Made by a program: the position numbers and the translations under genes. The notes beneath the pieces are model-generated. The model was not told where the DNA came from, did not search any database, and saw nothing but the letters and a program-made list of their open reading frames with translations. Shown piece after piece: positions 43,461 through 51,868 of a stretch of DNA of 64,000 nt. The stretch is from Cyclobacteriaceae bacterium (GTDB lineage Bacteria > Bacteroidota > Bacteroidia > Cytophagales > Cyclobacteriaceae). Position 1 is the stretch's first letter. Every line of letters starts with the position of its first letter. The stretch is from contig JAEUUI010000012.1 in the NCBI GenBank assembly GCA_016786585.1, positions 124,001 through 188,000 on the forward strand, given 5' to 3'.

Positions 43461-46098
43461 AAATTTTTGGTTTCGGTTTCTCGAATGGTTCTGTCCACCT
43501 GCCTTATATGAAGGCATTGAAGGAGACTTGCTGGAGGAATACGAGGCAGATCAGCAGGAGCGGGGTATGCGGAAAGCTAACCTCCGGCTTGCAGTTAATG
43601 TGCTGAGGTTTTTTAGACCAGGCATTGTTTTGCGTAACAGGTTTAAGTTTGAATTAATCAACACCATCATGTTTACTAACTATCTCAAAGTCGCTTCCCG
43701 TAATATCGTGAAACGTAAACTCTATTCATTTATTAATGCATTTGGTCTGAGCATTGCCATCGCATTCTGTACGCTCATTTACCTCTTTGTTCAGGACGAA
43801 AGGAGTTTTGATCAGTTTCATGAGAATAAGGCTGATATTTATCAGCTGCTTACGACCCAGTTCGATCCGGAAAAATTTAAGAAAGGAGAGAAGGATTTTT
43901 ATTCTAGCAATCCATACATGCCGGCTAAGCTGGGCGAAGTATTGCTGGAGGAGTTTCCTGCCGTGCAGCACATGACGCGCTTCAATAATTATAACCAGGG
44001 CGTGATGCGATATGGAAACAAGAACTTTACCCAGAAGTTTGCTTCCGTTGATTCCGGATTTTTCAACATGTTTTCGTTTTCGATTTTAGCAGGCGATCGT
44101 GACAAACCACTTCGGAAGGTTTCGGATGCCGTACTTACTCCGGAGGTTGCCCGGAAATTTTTCGGGGATGAAGACCCAATCGGTAAAACATTTACCCTTG
44201 ATTTTGATGGCCGGATAGTACCGATGACGGTTACCGCGCTCATTGAAGCGCCTGCTGCCAATTCAAGCCTTACGTTCGATATGCTGGTGATGATGGACGC
44301 ACTACCCTGGTTTCAGCGAAGCCGGCCGAACTGGGGTAACTCTTCATTTCCAACGTTCGTCCAGCTTCTGCCGAATACCGATCCGCAACAATTGAAAGTT
44401 CAGCTTGATACGATTATGAATAAGTACCAGTCCGGGTATAAGGCAGGCTGGCGCGAGTGGCTGAAGCCACCGGAAGGTGTTGAACCCAGAGTTTTTACCT
44501 ACCAGAATTTAACGAACATCCATCTTGCGAAAGGAGTTTATTGGGACAGGAACAGCGACCCGATGTATTCCTGGATACTGAGTGGAATAGCAGTTCTCAT
44601 TCTCGTGATCGCCTGCATTAATTACATCTCACTTTCGCTTACCACGTCAGCCTCAAGGCGGGTAGAGGTTGGTGTTCGAAAAGTTGTTGGCGCCCAGAAA
44701 AAGCAGATCGCATGGCAATTTACGTTTGAGTCGCTCATGCTGGCACTCGGATCAATGCTTATCGGATTAATCCTTGTGTTGGTTTTTCTTCCTTACTTTA
44801 ACGAATTCACCAGTAAGGGAATTGAGCTCACATACCATTCAATGCTTCCGGTTATCGGCATTGCATTCCTCATTGCTACAGCAGTAGGGCTGCTCGCCGG
44901 TAGTTACCCTGCCGTGTTCTTATCGGGTTTTTTACCTGCGTTGGTTTTGAAAGGGCGGTTTACATCCAAACTTCAGGCCGGCTTTACAAAACCACTTGTT
45001 GTATTTCAGTTTTTCCTGTCGGCCTGCATGATTATATGTTCGGTAATCATGTATCGGCAGATGAATTTTATCACCACAAAAGACCTGGGCTTCGATCGCG
45101 AACAGATCATTGTTGTGCCGACTCAAACCGGCTGGAACGCCCAGGCAAATCAAACCGTGGCGGCACTTCGAAATGCGTTAAAAACCGATCGCAACGTTGT
45201 ATCCGTGGCGGGTGTAACTGCAGCCTTCAATAAAGGTTGGTCACGTTACGGATATAAAATAAAAGGAGAAAACAAGGAGGCTTTCGTATATGGCGTAGAC
45301 ACAGATTACATTTCGTTGCTGAATATCAAGTTAAAAGAGGGGCGGAATTTTGACGGTCGCACGTCCGATTCGCTGGGTGTTATTGTCAACGAGGCGCTTG
45401 TTCGTGATATGAAATGGACTGATCCTATGACCGAACATTTAAACTGGCGGGAGGATACTGTAGGTCTTGGATCACCCGTAATCGGAGTAATGAAAGATTA
45501 TCATTACATGTCACTGGAACATGCTGTCGAACCGATGTTTATTTCGTTAGATAACGGCATGCTCACGAATATCCTTATCAAACTCACACCCGGGAACACA
45601 CCGGATAAAATTGAGTCGGTAAAAAAAGCGTGGCTGGAGTTGTATCCGGACCGGCCTTTTGAATACACTTTTATGGATGAGGATATTGCTGCACAATACG
45701 ATAAACACACACGGTGGTCGAAGATCATGGGGTTATCAACCATATTTGCCATTCTCATCGCATCGTTGGGGTTGTTTGGCCTTTCCGGAATCAATGCCGT
45801 CAACCGTACAAAAGAAATTGGTATCCGGAAAGTAATGGGAGCGAAACTGACGAGTATTTTCGTCTTACTCAACCGGCAATATGTACTCTATGCGATTATT
45901 GCCTTTGTACTTGCGATTCCATTGTCGTGGTATGCCATGAATCAATGGCTTGAATCTTTTGAGTTTGCCATCACGATTGGCTGGCAACTATTTGCTGTGA
46001 GTCTGTTGGCCGGATTGTTCATCGCACTGGCAACCGTGAGCTATCATGCTATCAAGGCTGCGCTAATCAACCCGGCTGAGACGCTAAAACATGAATAG
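43453..46098 (+). CDS. FtsX-like ABC permease with N-terminal prefix domain (second of pair)
   Basis: 881 residues, paralogue of the preceding gene. The prefix domain repeats the same start (FRFLEWFCPPALYEGIEGD, LLEEYEADQQERGMRKANLR), and DNA identity is very high over its first 58 nt. The rest has diverged: helix FINAFGLSIAIAFCTLIYLF, periplasmic domain, helices with VGVRKVVGAQKKQIAWQF, second periplasmic domain, and final FtsX unit with IGIRKVMGAKLTSIFVLL. The ATG overlaps the previous stop by 8 nt. A strong terminator closes the padR-permease-permease operon. The two may form a heterodimer; that is inferred from their order and similarity. Confidence 0.92.
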   Translation: MNRNFWFRFLEWFCPPALYEGIEGDLLEEYEADQQERGMRKANLRLAVNVLRFFRPGIVLRNRFKFELINTIMFTNYLKVASRNIVKRKLYSFINAFGLSIAIAFCTLIYLFVQDERSFDQFHENKADIYQLLTTQFDPEKFKKGEKDFYSSNPYMPAKLGEVLLEEFPAVQHMTRFNNYNQGVMRYGNKNFTQKFASVDSGFFNMFSFSILAGDRDKPLRKVSDAVLTPEVARKFFGDEDPIGKTFTLDFDGRIVPMTVTALIEAPAANSSLTFDMLVMMDALPWFQRSRPNWGNSSFPTFVQLLPNTDPQQLKVQLDTIMNKYQSGYKAGWREWLKPPEGVEPRVFTYQNLTNIHLAKGVYWDRNSDPMYSWILSGIAVLILVIACINYISLSLTTSASRRVEVGVRKVVGAQKKQIAWQFTFESLMLALGSMLIGLILVLVFLPYFNEFTSKGIELTYHSMLPVIGIAFLIATAVGLLAGSYPAVFLSGFLPALVLKGRFTSKLQAGFTKPLVVFQFFLSACMIICSVIMYRQMNFITTKDLGFDREQIIVVPTQTGWNAQANQTVAALRNALKTDRNVVSVAGVTAAFNKGWSRYGYKIKGENKEAFVYGVDTDYISLLNIKLKEGRNFDGRTSDSLGVIVNEALVRDMKWTDPMTEHLNWREDTVGLGSPVIGVMKDYHYMSLEHAVEPMFISLDNGMLTNILIKLTPGNTPDKIESVKKAWLELYPDRPFEYTFMDEDIAAQYDKHTRWSKIMGLSTIFAILIASLGLFGLSGINAVNRTKEIGIRKVMGAKLTSIFVLLNRQYVLYAIIAFVLAIPLSWYAMNQWLESFEFAITIGWQLFAVSLLAGLFIALATVSYHAIKAALINPAETLKHE

Positions 46099-46110
46099 AT
46101 AATAATAAAA

Positions 46111-46139
46111 AAGGCCCTGACGTTGCAGGGCCTTTTTTT
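46111..46139. terminator. Strong bidirectional terminator
   Basis: AAGGCCCTG (46111-46119) pairs perfectly with CAGGGCCTT (46126-46134) around a 6-nt loop, with an A-run before and a T-run after. It sits between the permease operon and the convergent hypothetical gene. Confidence 0.95.
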
Positions 46140-46155
46140 GCGCGATTGAGGAGAA

Positions 46156-47091
46156 CTAATCAGCGTTTTTTACATAGGCTTTCAAAGCCTTTTCTCCAAT
46201 GCGCTCGTTCGTATTCGAAGAATTTCCAATTGTAGTAACCTGAATTGGAAGATATTGTGAGAGTGCCTTGCCAGTGCCTGCATCAAGAACAATATGCTCG
46301 AATGAGAGCGTACCCAGCGAAAGCGGAACGATCTGAACTAATGCATACTGAGAATCTTTCTCCAGAATTGCTTTTTCGATTTCCGTGTAGCTAACAATCT
46401 TATAGGTATATGGATACGCAGCTTTGATGTCAGCAGGTTTAAGTTTGCCTTTAAGGTCTTCCTTATCCAGCAGAAGCGTCTTTGATTTTAGCTGAGCTCC
46501 GTTTTCCTTCACTTCATCCATCGTTTCTTTTCTCTTCTTACCGGCTAAGCGTGCGTTAAGATAATTTTGCATCATTTCAAAACCTGCGGCCAGGTCGCCT
46601 TTTGTTGGAACCAGATTTGGGAGATTTTGAACAGATATGGACTTACGTTCTTCGAATTCTTCAATCAGATCGATGAATAAAGCTCCAATCAATTTTGAGT
46701 TTATCGCGTAGCGATTGGCTCCGTAAAAATCTCTTGCCCAATCAGTCGCCTTATACCGGTCAAAAGCAAGAACAGCATACTTCTTATCCTTGGAAGCTTT
46801 CAGGGCTTCAACCTCTGTCCGCGTCTTTGTAATCGGGGCAGATGTGAACGTCCAGAATTTGGTAGCTATTTCAGTAAGGTCCGCATTGAGCCTGACGATC
46901 TCTTCTTTGTAGAACTTAAGTTCGTCCGGTTTTTTGGCCAGCTTCTTCAGGATTTTCCCGTCCTCTTCTTCCAGTAAAATAATTAGCGTTCTCTTTTTGA
47001 TGTCCTGGATGTCTTCTACTTTTCCATACCCAAATTGAGAGAAGGATTTTAAAGATATTACGAGTAACGATAATACAAATATGTATCTCAT
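46156..47091 (-). CDS. Exported hypothetical protein downstream of smc
   Basis: 311 residues with a signal peptide (MRYIFVLSLLVISLKSFSQF). The mature part starts with a nucleotide-free alpha/beta stretch (RTLIILLEEEDGKILKKLAK) and continues with helical segments. It has no Cys-rich or enzymatic motif that I can name. Near the C-terminus is YALVQIVPLSLGTLSFEHIV, which resembles strands of a sensor-like fold. The gene begins 14 nt after the smc stop on the same strand, so it is probably cotranscribed with smc. I do not recognise the family. Confidence 0.65.
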   Translation of the reverse strand: MRYIFVLSLLVISLKSFSQFGYGKVEDIQDIKKRTLIILLEEEDGKILKKLAKKPDELKFYKEEIVRLNADLTEIATKFWTFTSAPITKTRTEVEALKASKDKKYAVLAFDRYKATDWARDFYGANRYAINSKLIGALFIDLIEEFEERKSISVQNLPNLVPTKGDLAAGFEMMQNYLNARLAGKKRKETMDEVKENGAQLKSKTLLLDKEDLKGKLKPADIKAAYPYTYKIVSYTEIEKAILEKDSQYALVQIVPLSLGTLSFEHIVLDAGTGKALSQYLPIQVTTIGNSSNTNERIGEKALKAYVKNAD

Positions 47092-47105
47092 AGCCTGTGG
47101 TTAGA

Positions 47106-50100
47106 TTAAGCCAGTTCTCTCAAGTCCACCGGAACCACACGCGATACGCCCTTTTCAACCATGGTGATACCGTAGATCACATCGGTTGTCGTCATTGTGC
47201 GCTTGTTGTGGGTAACGATCACAAACTGTGAATCGCTGCTGAACCGTCTGATGATATTATTAAACTTGTCGATGTTTGCGTCATCCAGCGGAGCATCAAC
47301 CTCGTCAAAAATACAGAACGGTGCAGGTTTCAACAGGTACATCGAGAACAGTAAGGCAGTTGCTGTAAGTGTCTTCTCTCCACCGGAAAGCTGGTTGATC
47401 GTGAGCGGACGCTTGCCTTTTGGTTTCGCGATGATATCGATTTCTGATTCCAGCGGGTTTGAAGGATCAGTTAGTTTCAAATCACATTCGTCACCTTCTG
47501 TAAACAACGAGCGGAATACTTCGATGAAGTGCGTTTTGATTTTATTAAACGCATCCATGAACGTTTCGCTCGCAACGCCTTCGATTTCGGTGATAGTCGC
47601 CAGGAGTGAATCCTTAGCTTTAATCAAATCGTCCTTTTGCGTAATGATAAAGTCGTTGCGTTCTTTGATCTCTGTGTATGCCTCCATCGCCATCGGGTTG
47701 ATCGGCCCCATGTTGTCAAGGCGCTCCCGCGTACGACCAATCTCGTTCCGAAGTTTGTCTTCGTCCAGATCTTTCAGGGTCTCTGCTTCTTCCGGTGTTG
47801 ATTGCTCGATAACGGAATCCAGGTCGATGTTAAACTCCACCGATAATCTTTCCTTCACGGAGTTGAGTTGCATCTTGCTTTCATTCACGGCATTCTGAAG
47901 CTCCATCAAAATACTATCGATGTTCTGACGGGCATGCTGCGCTTCCCGAAGCTCTTTCTCTACTGTATCAATGTTGCCGCGGGCTTCGTAATATTCTTTC
48001 TCTGCTTCGCTCAAGCCTTTCTCCATGTCCTCTTTTTCGGTATACATACCGATGAGTTCCTGGTCGTTGCTCTGCGTTGTTTCGATGATGTGCTTAACTT
48101 CCTCTTCGTTTTTCTTCAGCTCTTCCACGTTCAGCTCAATGCGCTGACTGCTCTGCTGCATTGATTCCTGCTTGAACCGTATTTCCTGATCGGTACTTTT
48201 TACGCGGTTCTCCTGTTGGTGGAAGAAGATGTTCTGTTCGTTAAACGCTGCCGACTTCTGGCCGAGCAAATCGTTTTGTGACGACAACCGTTCGGTGAGT
48301 TCCACGAGCTTGTTTTCCTGCTCCTGCAGCGAGTGCTGATATTCAAGCGCTTTAGGCTTCAGTTCATCAAGCTCTTTCAACAGCGTATCAACCTTTTCGA
48401 GGATGTCTTCTCTGCGCAAGCCTGCTGTGCTAAGCATGTTCGCAAACTGCTCGCTCTTCGTGCGAACCGATACGTACTCTTCATTTACCTGTCGGATAGA
48501 AGTCTGAAGTTCATCAATCTGATGACGCATCTTGTTTGACTTCATGCGCTCCAGATCAGACTGGCGCTCCACCAGGCTTGAACGAACCTCATCCAGTTTC
48601 GCGTTCAGTTCCTTGATCTCTTTGTCGAGTTTCTCAAGATTTTTCGCGCGGCCGATCTTCTTTCCTTCAAACAAGCCTACCGAACCGCCGGAAACGCTGA
48701 ATCTGCGCTTGGTGAGTTTACCACTTTTCGTGATGAACGTACTTTCATCATCGATTGGAATGTTCCGCGGATCTCCTTCGTATACATAAACCTTATCGAG
48801 AATGAACGACATCAGTTTGCGATACTTAGGATCGAACTCAATGATTTGTGTTGCCGGAAACGCGCTGTCATAGATTTTTGTTGGAGTAGGGTCGAAGCGT
48901 TCGAATGTATCGAGAATGAAAAAGTGTGCTTTCCCTTTTGATGCATCGCTAAGAATATTGATTGCTTCGTATGCCTCTGCTTCGTGCTCAACAATGTAAT
49001 AGTTGAGATATTGTTCCAGGTAGTTTTCAATCGCAACACGGTATTCTTCCGAACACGTTAAAATATCCGAGAGGAGCGGAGCGTTTCGGGCGATCTTCTT
49101 CTTTAAGAATTTGATCGCTTCCGGAAACCCTTCCAGGTTTTCTACGAGTGATTTCGTAAGGTTATATTCGTTCTGACGCGCATCAAGCTTACGATTGGTG
49201 GCGTTCATCTCTTCACGAATCATCTCAATGGTTTTTTCCATGTTGATGATCCGCTCTTCACCTTCTTCTTCTTCCTTTTTTAGAACGGTCAGCTCATTGT
49301 TCTTGTGCGTCAGTTCGTCCTGAAGTTCAATAAGCTTCTTTTCGAACTCTACCAGGCTTGCGCTTTGCAGGTTGGTGTCGGAGGTAGTACGTTCAAGTTC
49401 CTGCTTGAATGATGAAACCTGTATCTCGCGAATTTCAACCGCTTTATTAATCTGGAAGCTTTCTTCCTGCCGCTCGCGCTGAACGTGACGCAAACCATCA
49501 GATTCGGTTTGTAATTCGGCTGTAACTCTTTTTTGTTCCTCGTATTCAGCCTTCAGGTGATCGAGTTTGTTGGTAATCTCCAGCAAAATTTGTTGCGCGG
49601 CTTCGCGTTCGGTTTCGAGGCTTTGAATGCTGAAGCGTGCACGTTCGTTGCTTTTTTTATCCTGTTCGATCTGATCGCGAAGGTTAACCGCGCGATCGTT
49701 CAGGTATTTCAATCGCTCGTTCTTGATCTGCTTCTCACTTTCGTAATGGCGGATCTTGGAAACAAACTCGTTAATGGTTTTTTGGCGCGTTGAGAGCGTT
49801 TTTTCTTTGTTGATCAGCTCAGCTTTTGCAGCTTCGATTGAAGCTTCTTTCTCCGCGATCTCCGTGGTAAGTCTGATCTTACGATCGTTTTCCTCCTGAA
49901 CCTGCTGATTAACGGCAGCTGATTTTTCCTTCTGCTTGTTTACAACAACTTTTGCAAGCGTTATGCTCTTCTCCTTATAGTCTTCCTTAATTTTATAGTA
50001 ATTCTCGGTCTGCTTGGCCTGCTTCTCCAGGCTTTTCATGTTCTTCTCAATCTCAAACAGCAAATCTTCCACGCGCTCCAGGTCGGCATCGGTATCTTCG

Positions 50101-50642
50101 AGTTTTTTTAGCGTTTCTTTCTTGCGCTTCTTGAACTTTGAAATACCCGCAGCTTCTTCAAACAGCATTCTTCGCGAGTGATCTTTGTCATTGAGAAGAT
50201 CGTCCACCATTCCCAGCTCGATAATCGCGTAGCTGTTGGATGCAACACCGGTATCCATGAACAGGTTGGTGATGTCTTTTAAACGACACGTTACTCCATT
50301 CAGTAAGTACTCGCTTTCACCGGTGCGGTAAAGCCTGCGGGTGATGGTAATTTGTGAATATTCGGTAGGGAGGATGTTTTTGGTGTTGTTGATCGTGAGC
50401 GACACTTCAGCCATTTGCTGAGGTGAACGGCCACTCGTGCCGTTGAAGATCACGTTTTCCATTTTCTCGGAGCGTAACGCGCTGGTTTTCTGCTCTCCGA
50501 GCACCCAGCGGATCGAATCGACCACGTTTGATTTCCCGCACCCATTCGGGCCCACGATGCCGGTGATCCCCTCATCAAAATTGATCACGATTTTGTCGGC
50601 AAAACTCTTAAAGCCCTTAATCTCCAGCTTCGCTAATTGCAT
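47106..50642 (-). CDS. smc: Chromosome segregation ATPase SMC
   Basis: 1178 residues from the ATG at 50642 (MQLAKLEIKGFKSFADKIVI). A longer reading to 50705 runs through the promoter and is rejected. The N-terminal ATPase head has Walker A GPNGCGKSN at 31-39, followed by coiled coil (~170-500), a hinge (~515-640, with APLLSDILTCSEEYRVAIEN), and a second coiled coil (~680-1000). The C-terminal head has signature LSGGEK at ~1085 and Walker B FCIFDEVDAPLD at ~1109-1120. SMC forms a homodimer that compacts and aligns replicated chromosomes; ScpA and ScpB genes are not in the window. It has a well-formed Bacteroidetes promoter (50675-50706). Confidence 0.97.
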   Translation of the reverse strand: MQLAKLEIKGFKSFADKIVINFDEGITGIVGPNGCGKSNVVDSIRWVLGEQKTSALRSEKMENVIFNGTSGRSPQQMAEVSLTINNTKNILPTEYSQITITRRLYRTGESEYLLNGVTCRLKDITNLFMDTGVASNSYAIIELGMVDDLLNDKDHSRRMLFEEAAGISKFKKRKKETLKKLEDTDADLERVEDLLFEIEKNMKSLEKQAKQTENYYKIKEDYKEKSITLAKVVVNKQKEKSAAVNQQVQEENDRKIRLTTEIAEKEASIEAAKAELINKEKTLSTRQKTINEFVSKIRHYESEKQIKNERLKYLNDRAVNLRDQIEQDKKSNERARFSIQSLETEREAAQQILLEITNKLDHLKAEYEEQKRVTAELQTESDGLRHVQRERQEESFQINKAVEIREIQVSSFKQELERTTSDTNLQSASLVEFEKKLIELQDELTHKNNELTVLKKEEEEGEERIINMEKTIEMIREEMNATNRKLDARQNEYNLTKSLVENLEGFPEAIKFLKKKIARNAPLLSDILTCSEEYRVAIENYLEQYLNYYIVEHEAEAYEAINILSDASKGKAHFFILDTFERFDPTPTKIYDSAFPATQIIEFDPKYRKLMSFILDKVYVYEGDPRNIPIDDESTFITKSGKLTKRRFSVSGGSVGLFEGKKIGRAKNLEKLDKEIKELNAKLDEVRSSLVERQSDLERMKSNKMRHQIDELQTSIRQVNEEYVSVRTKSEQFANMLSTAGLRREDILEKVDTLLKELDELKPKALEYQHSLQEQENKLVELTERLSSQNDLLGQKSAAFNEQNIFFHQQENRVKSTDQEIRFKQESMQQSSQRIELNVEELKKNEEEVKHIIETTQSNDQELIGMYTEKEDMEKGLSEAEKEYYEARGNIDTVEKELREAQHARQNIDSILMELQNAVNESKMQLNSVKERLSVEFNIDLDSVIEQSTPEEAETLKDLDEDKLRNEIGRTRERLDNMGPINPMAMEAYTEIKERNDFIITQKDDLIKAKDSLLATITEIEGVASETFMDAFNKIKTHFIEVFRSLFTEGDECDLKLTDPSNPLESEIDIIAKPKGKRPLTINQLSGGEKTLTATALLFSMYLLKPAPFCIFDEVDAPLDDANIDKFNNIIRRFSSDSQFVIVTHNKRTMTTTDVIYGITMVEKGVSRVVPVDLRELA

Positions 50643-50674
50643 ATAAAAAACTCCGTAGTGGTTAGTAAAGTCGG

Positions 50675-50706
50675 CAAAGATAAACTTCTCAAACCGGCAA
50701 TTCAAA
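50675..50706 (-). promoter_or_regulatory. smc promoter
   Basis: On the minus strand TTTG (50706-50703) and TATCTTTG (50682-50675) are separated by 20 nt, a full match to the Bacteroidetes TTTG-N19-21-TAnnTTTG promoter. Transcription should start near 50670, giving a ~28-nt leader to the ATG at 50642 and ruling out the longer ORF start at 50705. Confidence 0.75.
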
Positions 50707-50763
50707 AATATATTCAGGTAGTCCGAAAAGTTTAAAAACAGGCGGAATTGGTGTTTTTTTGGT

Positions 50764-50771
50764 TACTTTTG
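50764..50771 (+). promoter_or_regulatory. Minus-7 box directly before the 50775 gene
   Basis: TACTTTTG matches TAnnTTTG exactly and ends 3 nt before the ATG at 50775. A TTG at 50748-50750 is only 13 nt upstream, so the minus-33 element is weak. If real, the mRNA would be leaderless. Confidence 0.3.
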
Positions 50772-50774
50772 GGT

Positions 50775-51329
50775 ATGGATGAGAAGATTATTTTTTACAT
50801 CGTTCTGGGGATTGTCTATTTCATCTTCAATGCGCTGAAGAAAAAGAAACCTGAGAACGAACCCGGTCCTGATCGTCCACAATCGCGTCCGCAAACCAAC
50901 AAACCCCAACCTGTTACCTTTGAAGAATTGCTTCGTGAGATTACGGAAGGTAAAACCGAGAAATTTCCTGAGTCACCCGTAACGCAAACCAAACCCGAGT
51001 TCCGTCAGCCTTTGCCAAAACCCAAACCGGCATACATCGACTATGACGATGATCTGGAAGAGGAGGAGAAGAGCCTTGAGAAGACAAACTTTGACGATGA
51101 ACGCAGCAACAAAGCCTACGAAGAAGCCAAGCGTATGGCGTTCAACCGGCCTTCGTTAGAAGAGACGATGAAGCTCGATCAGGTCAACACTACGTACGGC
51201 CGCTTCAAAGAATTCGAGAAAAAACAGGAATCCGGAGTGCTTGCAGAGTATGTAAAAGACTTACGTGACCCTAAAGGCTTCAAAAAGGCCCTAATTCTTG
51301 GTGAAGTGCTAAATCGGAAGCATTTCTAA
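50775..51329 (+). CDS. Membrane-anchored hypothetical protein
   Basis: 184 residues from the ATG at 50775 (MDEKIIFYIVLGIVYFIFNA); a TTG-type extension to 50748 is less likely. One N-terminal helix is followed by a Lys cluster (LKKKK), then a long Pro/Gln/Lys-rich, probably disordered cytoplasmic region (~25-115). A conserved-looking C-terminal segment follows, with EYVKDLRDPKGFKKALILGE ending VLNRKHF. The last 30 residues (DLRDPKGFKKALILGEVLNRK) recur in Bacteroidetes proteins of unknown role. The protein is divergent from smc. No function can be assigned. Confidence 0.7.
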   Translation: MDEKIIFYIVLGIVYFIFNALKKKKPENEPGPDRPQSRPQTNKPQPVTFEELLREITEGKTEKFPESPVTQTKPEFRQPLPKPKPAYIDYDDDLEEEEKSLEKTNFDDERSNKAYEEAKRMAFNRPSLEETMKLDQVNTTYGRFKEFEKKQESGVLAEYVKDLRDPKGFKKALILGEVLNRKHF

Positions 51330-51520
51330 CTTCAAATTTTCATTTTTTAACATAAAACTTACCTGAATAGGATAAGGCAATGTCATTCATTTGATGTCAT
51401 ATTACTAGTTTTGACCTTTGGATCAATGATTTTATTGGTTACAACTATTTTTTGAATGTTATTTAGGATTGCGTAACTTTTTGAACTTAAAGTTTACCCT
51501 TGAACCGCAAAATCCTGTGA

Positions 51521-51862
51521 ATGAATAGATTATACTCCATTTTTTTTATACCCCTTGTTTGGCTGTTCTCGGCCGTTGATTGTCCTGCGGATTTTACCTG
51601 CAAACAGACAACCGGAACATCGAAATCCGAGCGGTCGCTCGAATTGAAACTCACGGATGGGGCCTCCGAAGAATACTCACTGGAACTTTATGATTTGAAC
51701 ACCGGGAAGGTTGTCAGCAGAAGGAACGTGTTCTTTTCATCCGGTGATTCTAAAGTTGTTTTTGAGAAAGTAAAACCCTCGACCTATACCGTTTATTTTT
51801 CTTCTGCAAGCTGTCCGAAGAAACGATCCGTGAAGGGAAAAGAGGGGATCGTTGTTCAATAA
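51521..51862 (+). CDS. Small secreted protein with one SprB-like domain
   Basis: 113 residues with a signal peptide-like N-terminus (MNRLYSIFFIPLVWLFSAV). The mature part reads as one beta-sandwich unit similar to the first domain of the adjacent giant adhesin. YSLELYDLNTGKVV followed by FEKVKPSTYTVYFSSASCPK lines up with FNFDLYDLVAGAYV and YTNVPPGSYAVVFRKTGCT of the next protein. Two Cys near the start (CPADFTC) and one near the end may form disulfides. The stop is 6 nt before the adhesin ATG, so the two are surely cotranscribed. No type IX sorting tail is present. It may be an accessory of the adhesin. Confidence 0.6.
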   Translation: MNRLYSIFFIPLVWLFSAVDCPADFTCKQTTGTSKSERSLELKLTDGASEEYSLELYDLNTGKVVSRRNVFFSSGDSKVVFEKVKPSTYTVYFSSASCPKKRSVKGKEGIVVQ

Positions 51863-51868
51863 GCTGGC

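Noticed and set aside
50643-50705. N-terminal extension of SMC to 50705
   Set aside because: The extension crosses the TTTG and TATCTTTG promoter elements and would put the start upstream of the transcription start. The ATG at 50642 gives the conserved MQLAKLEIKGF opening.
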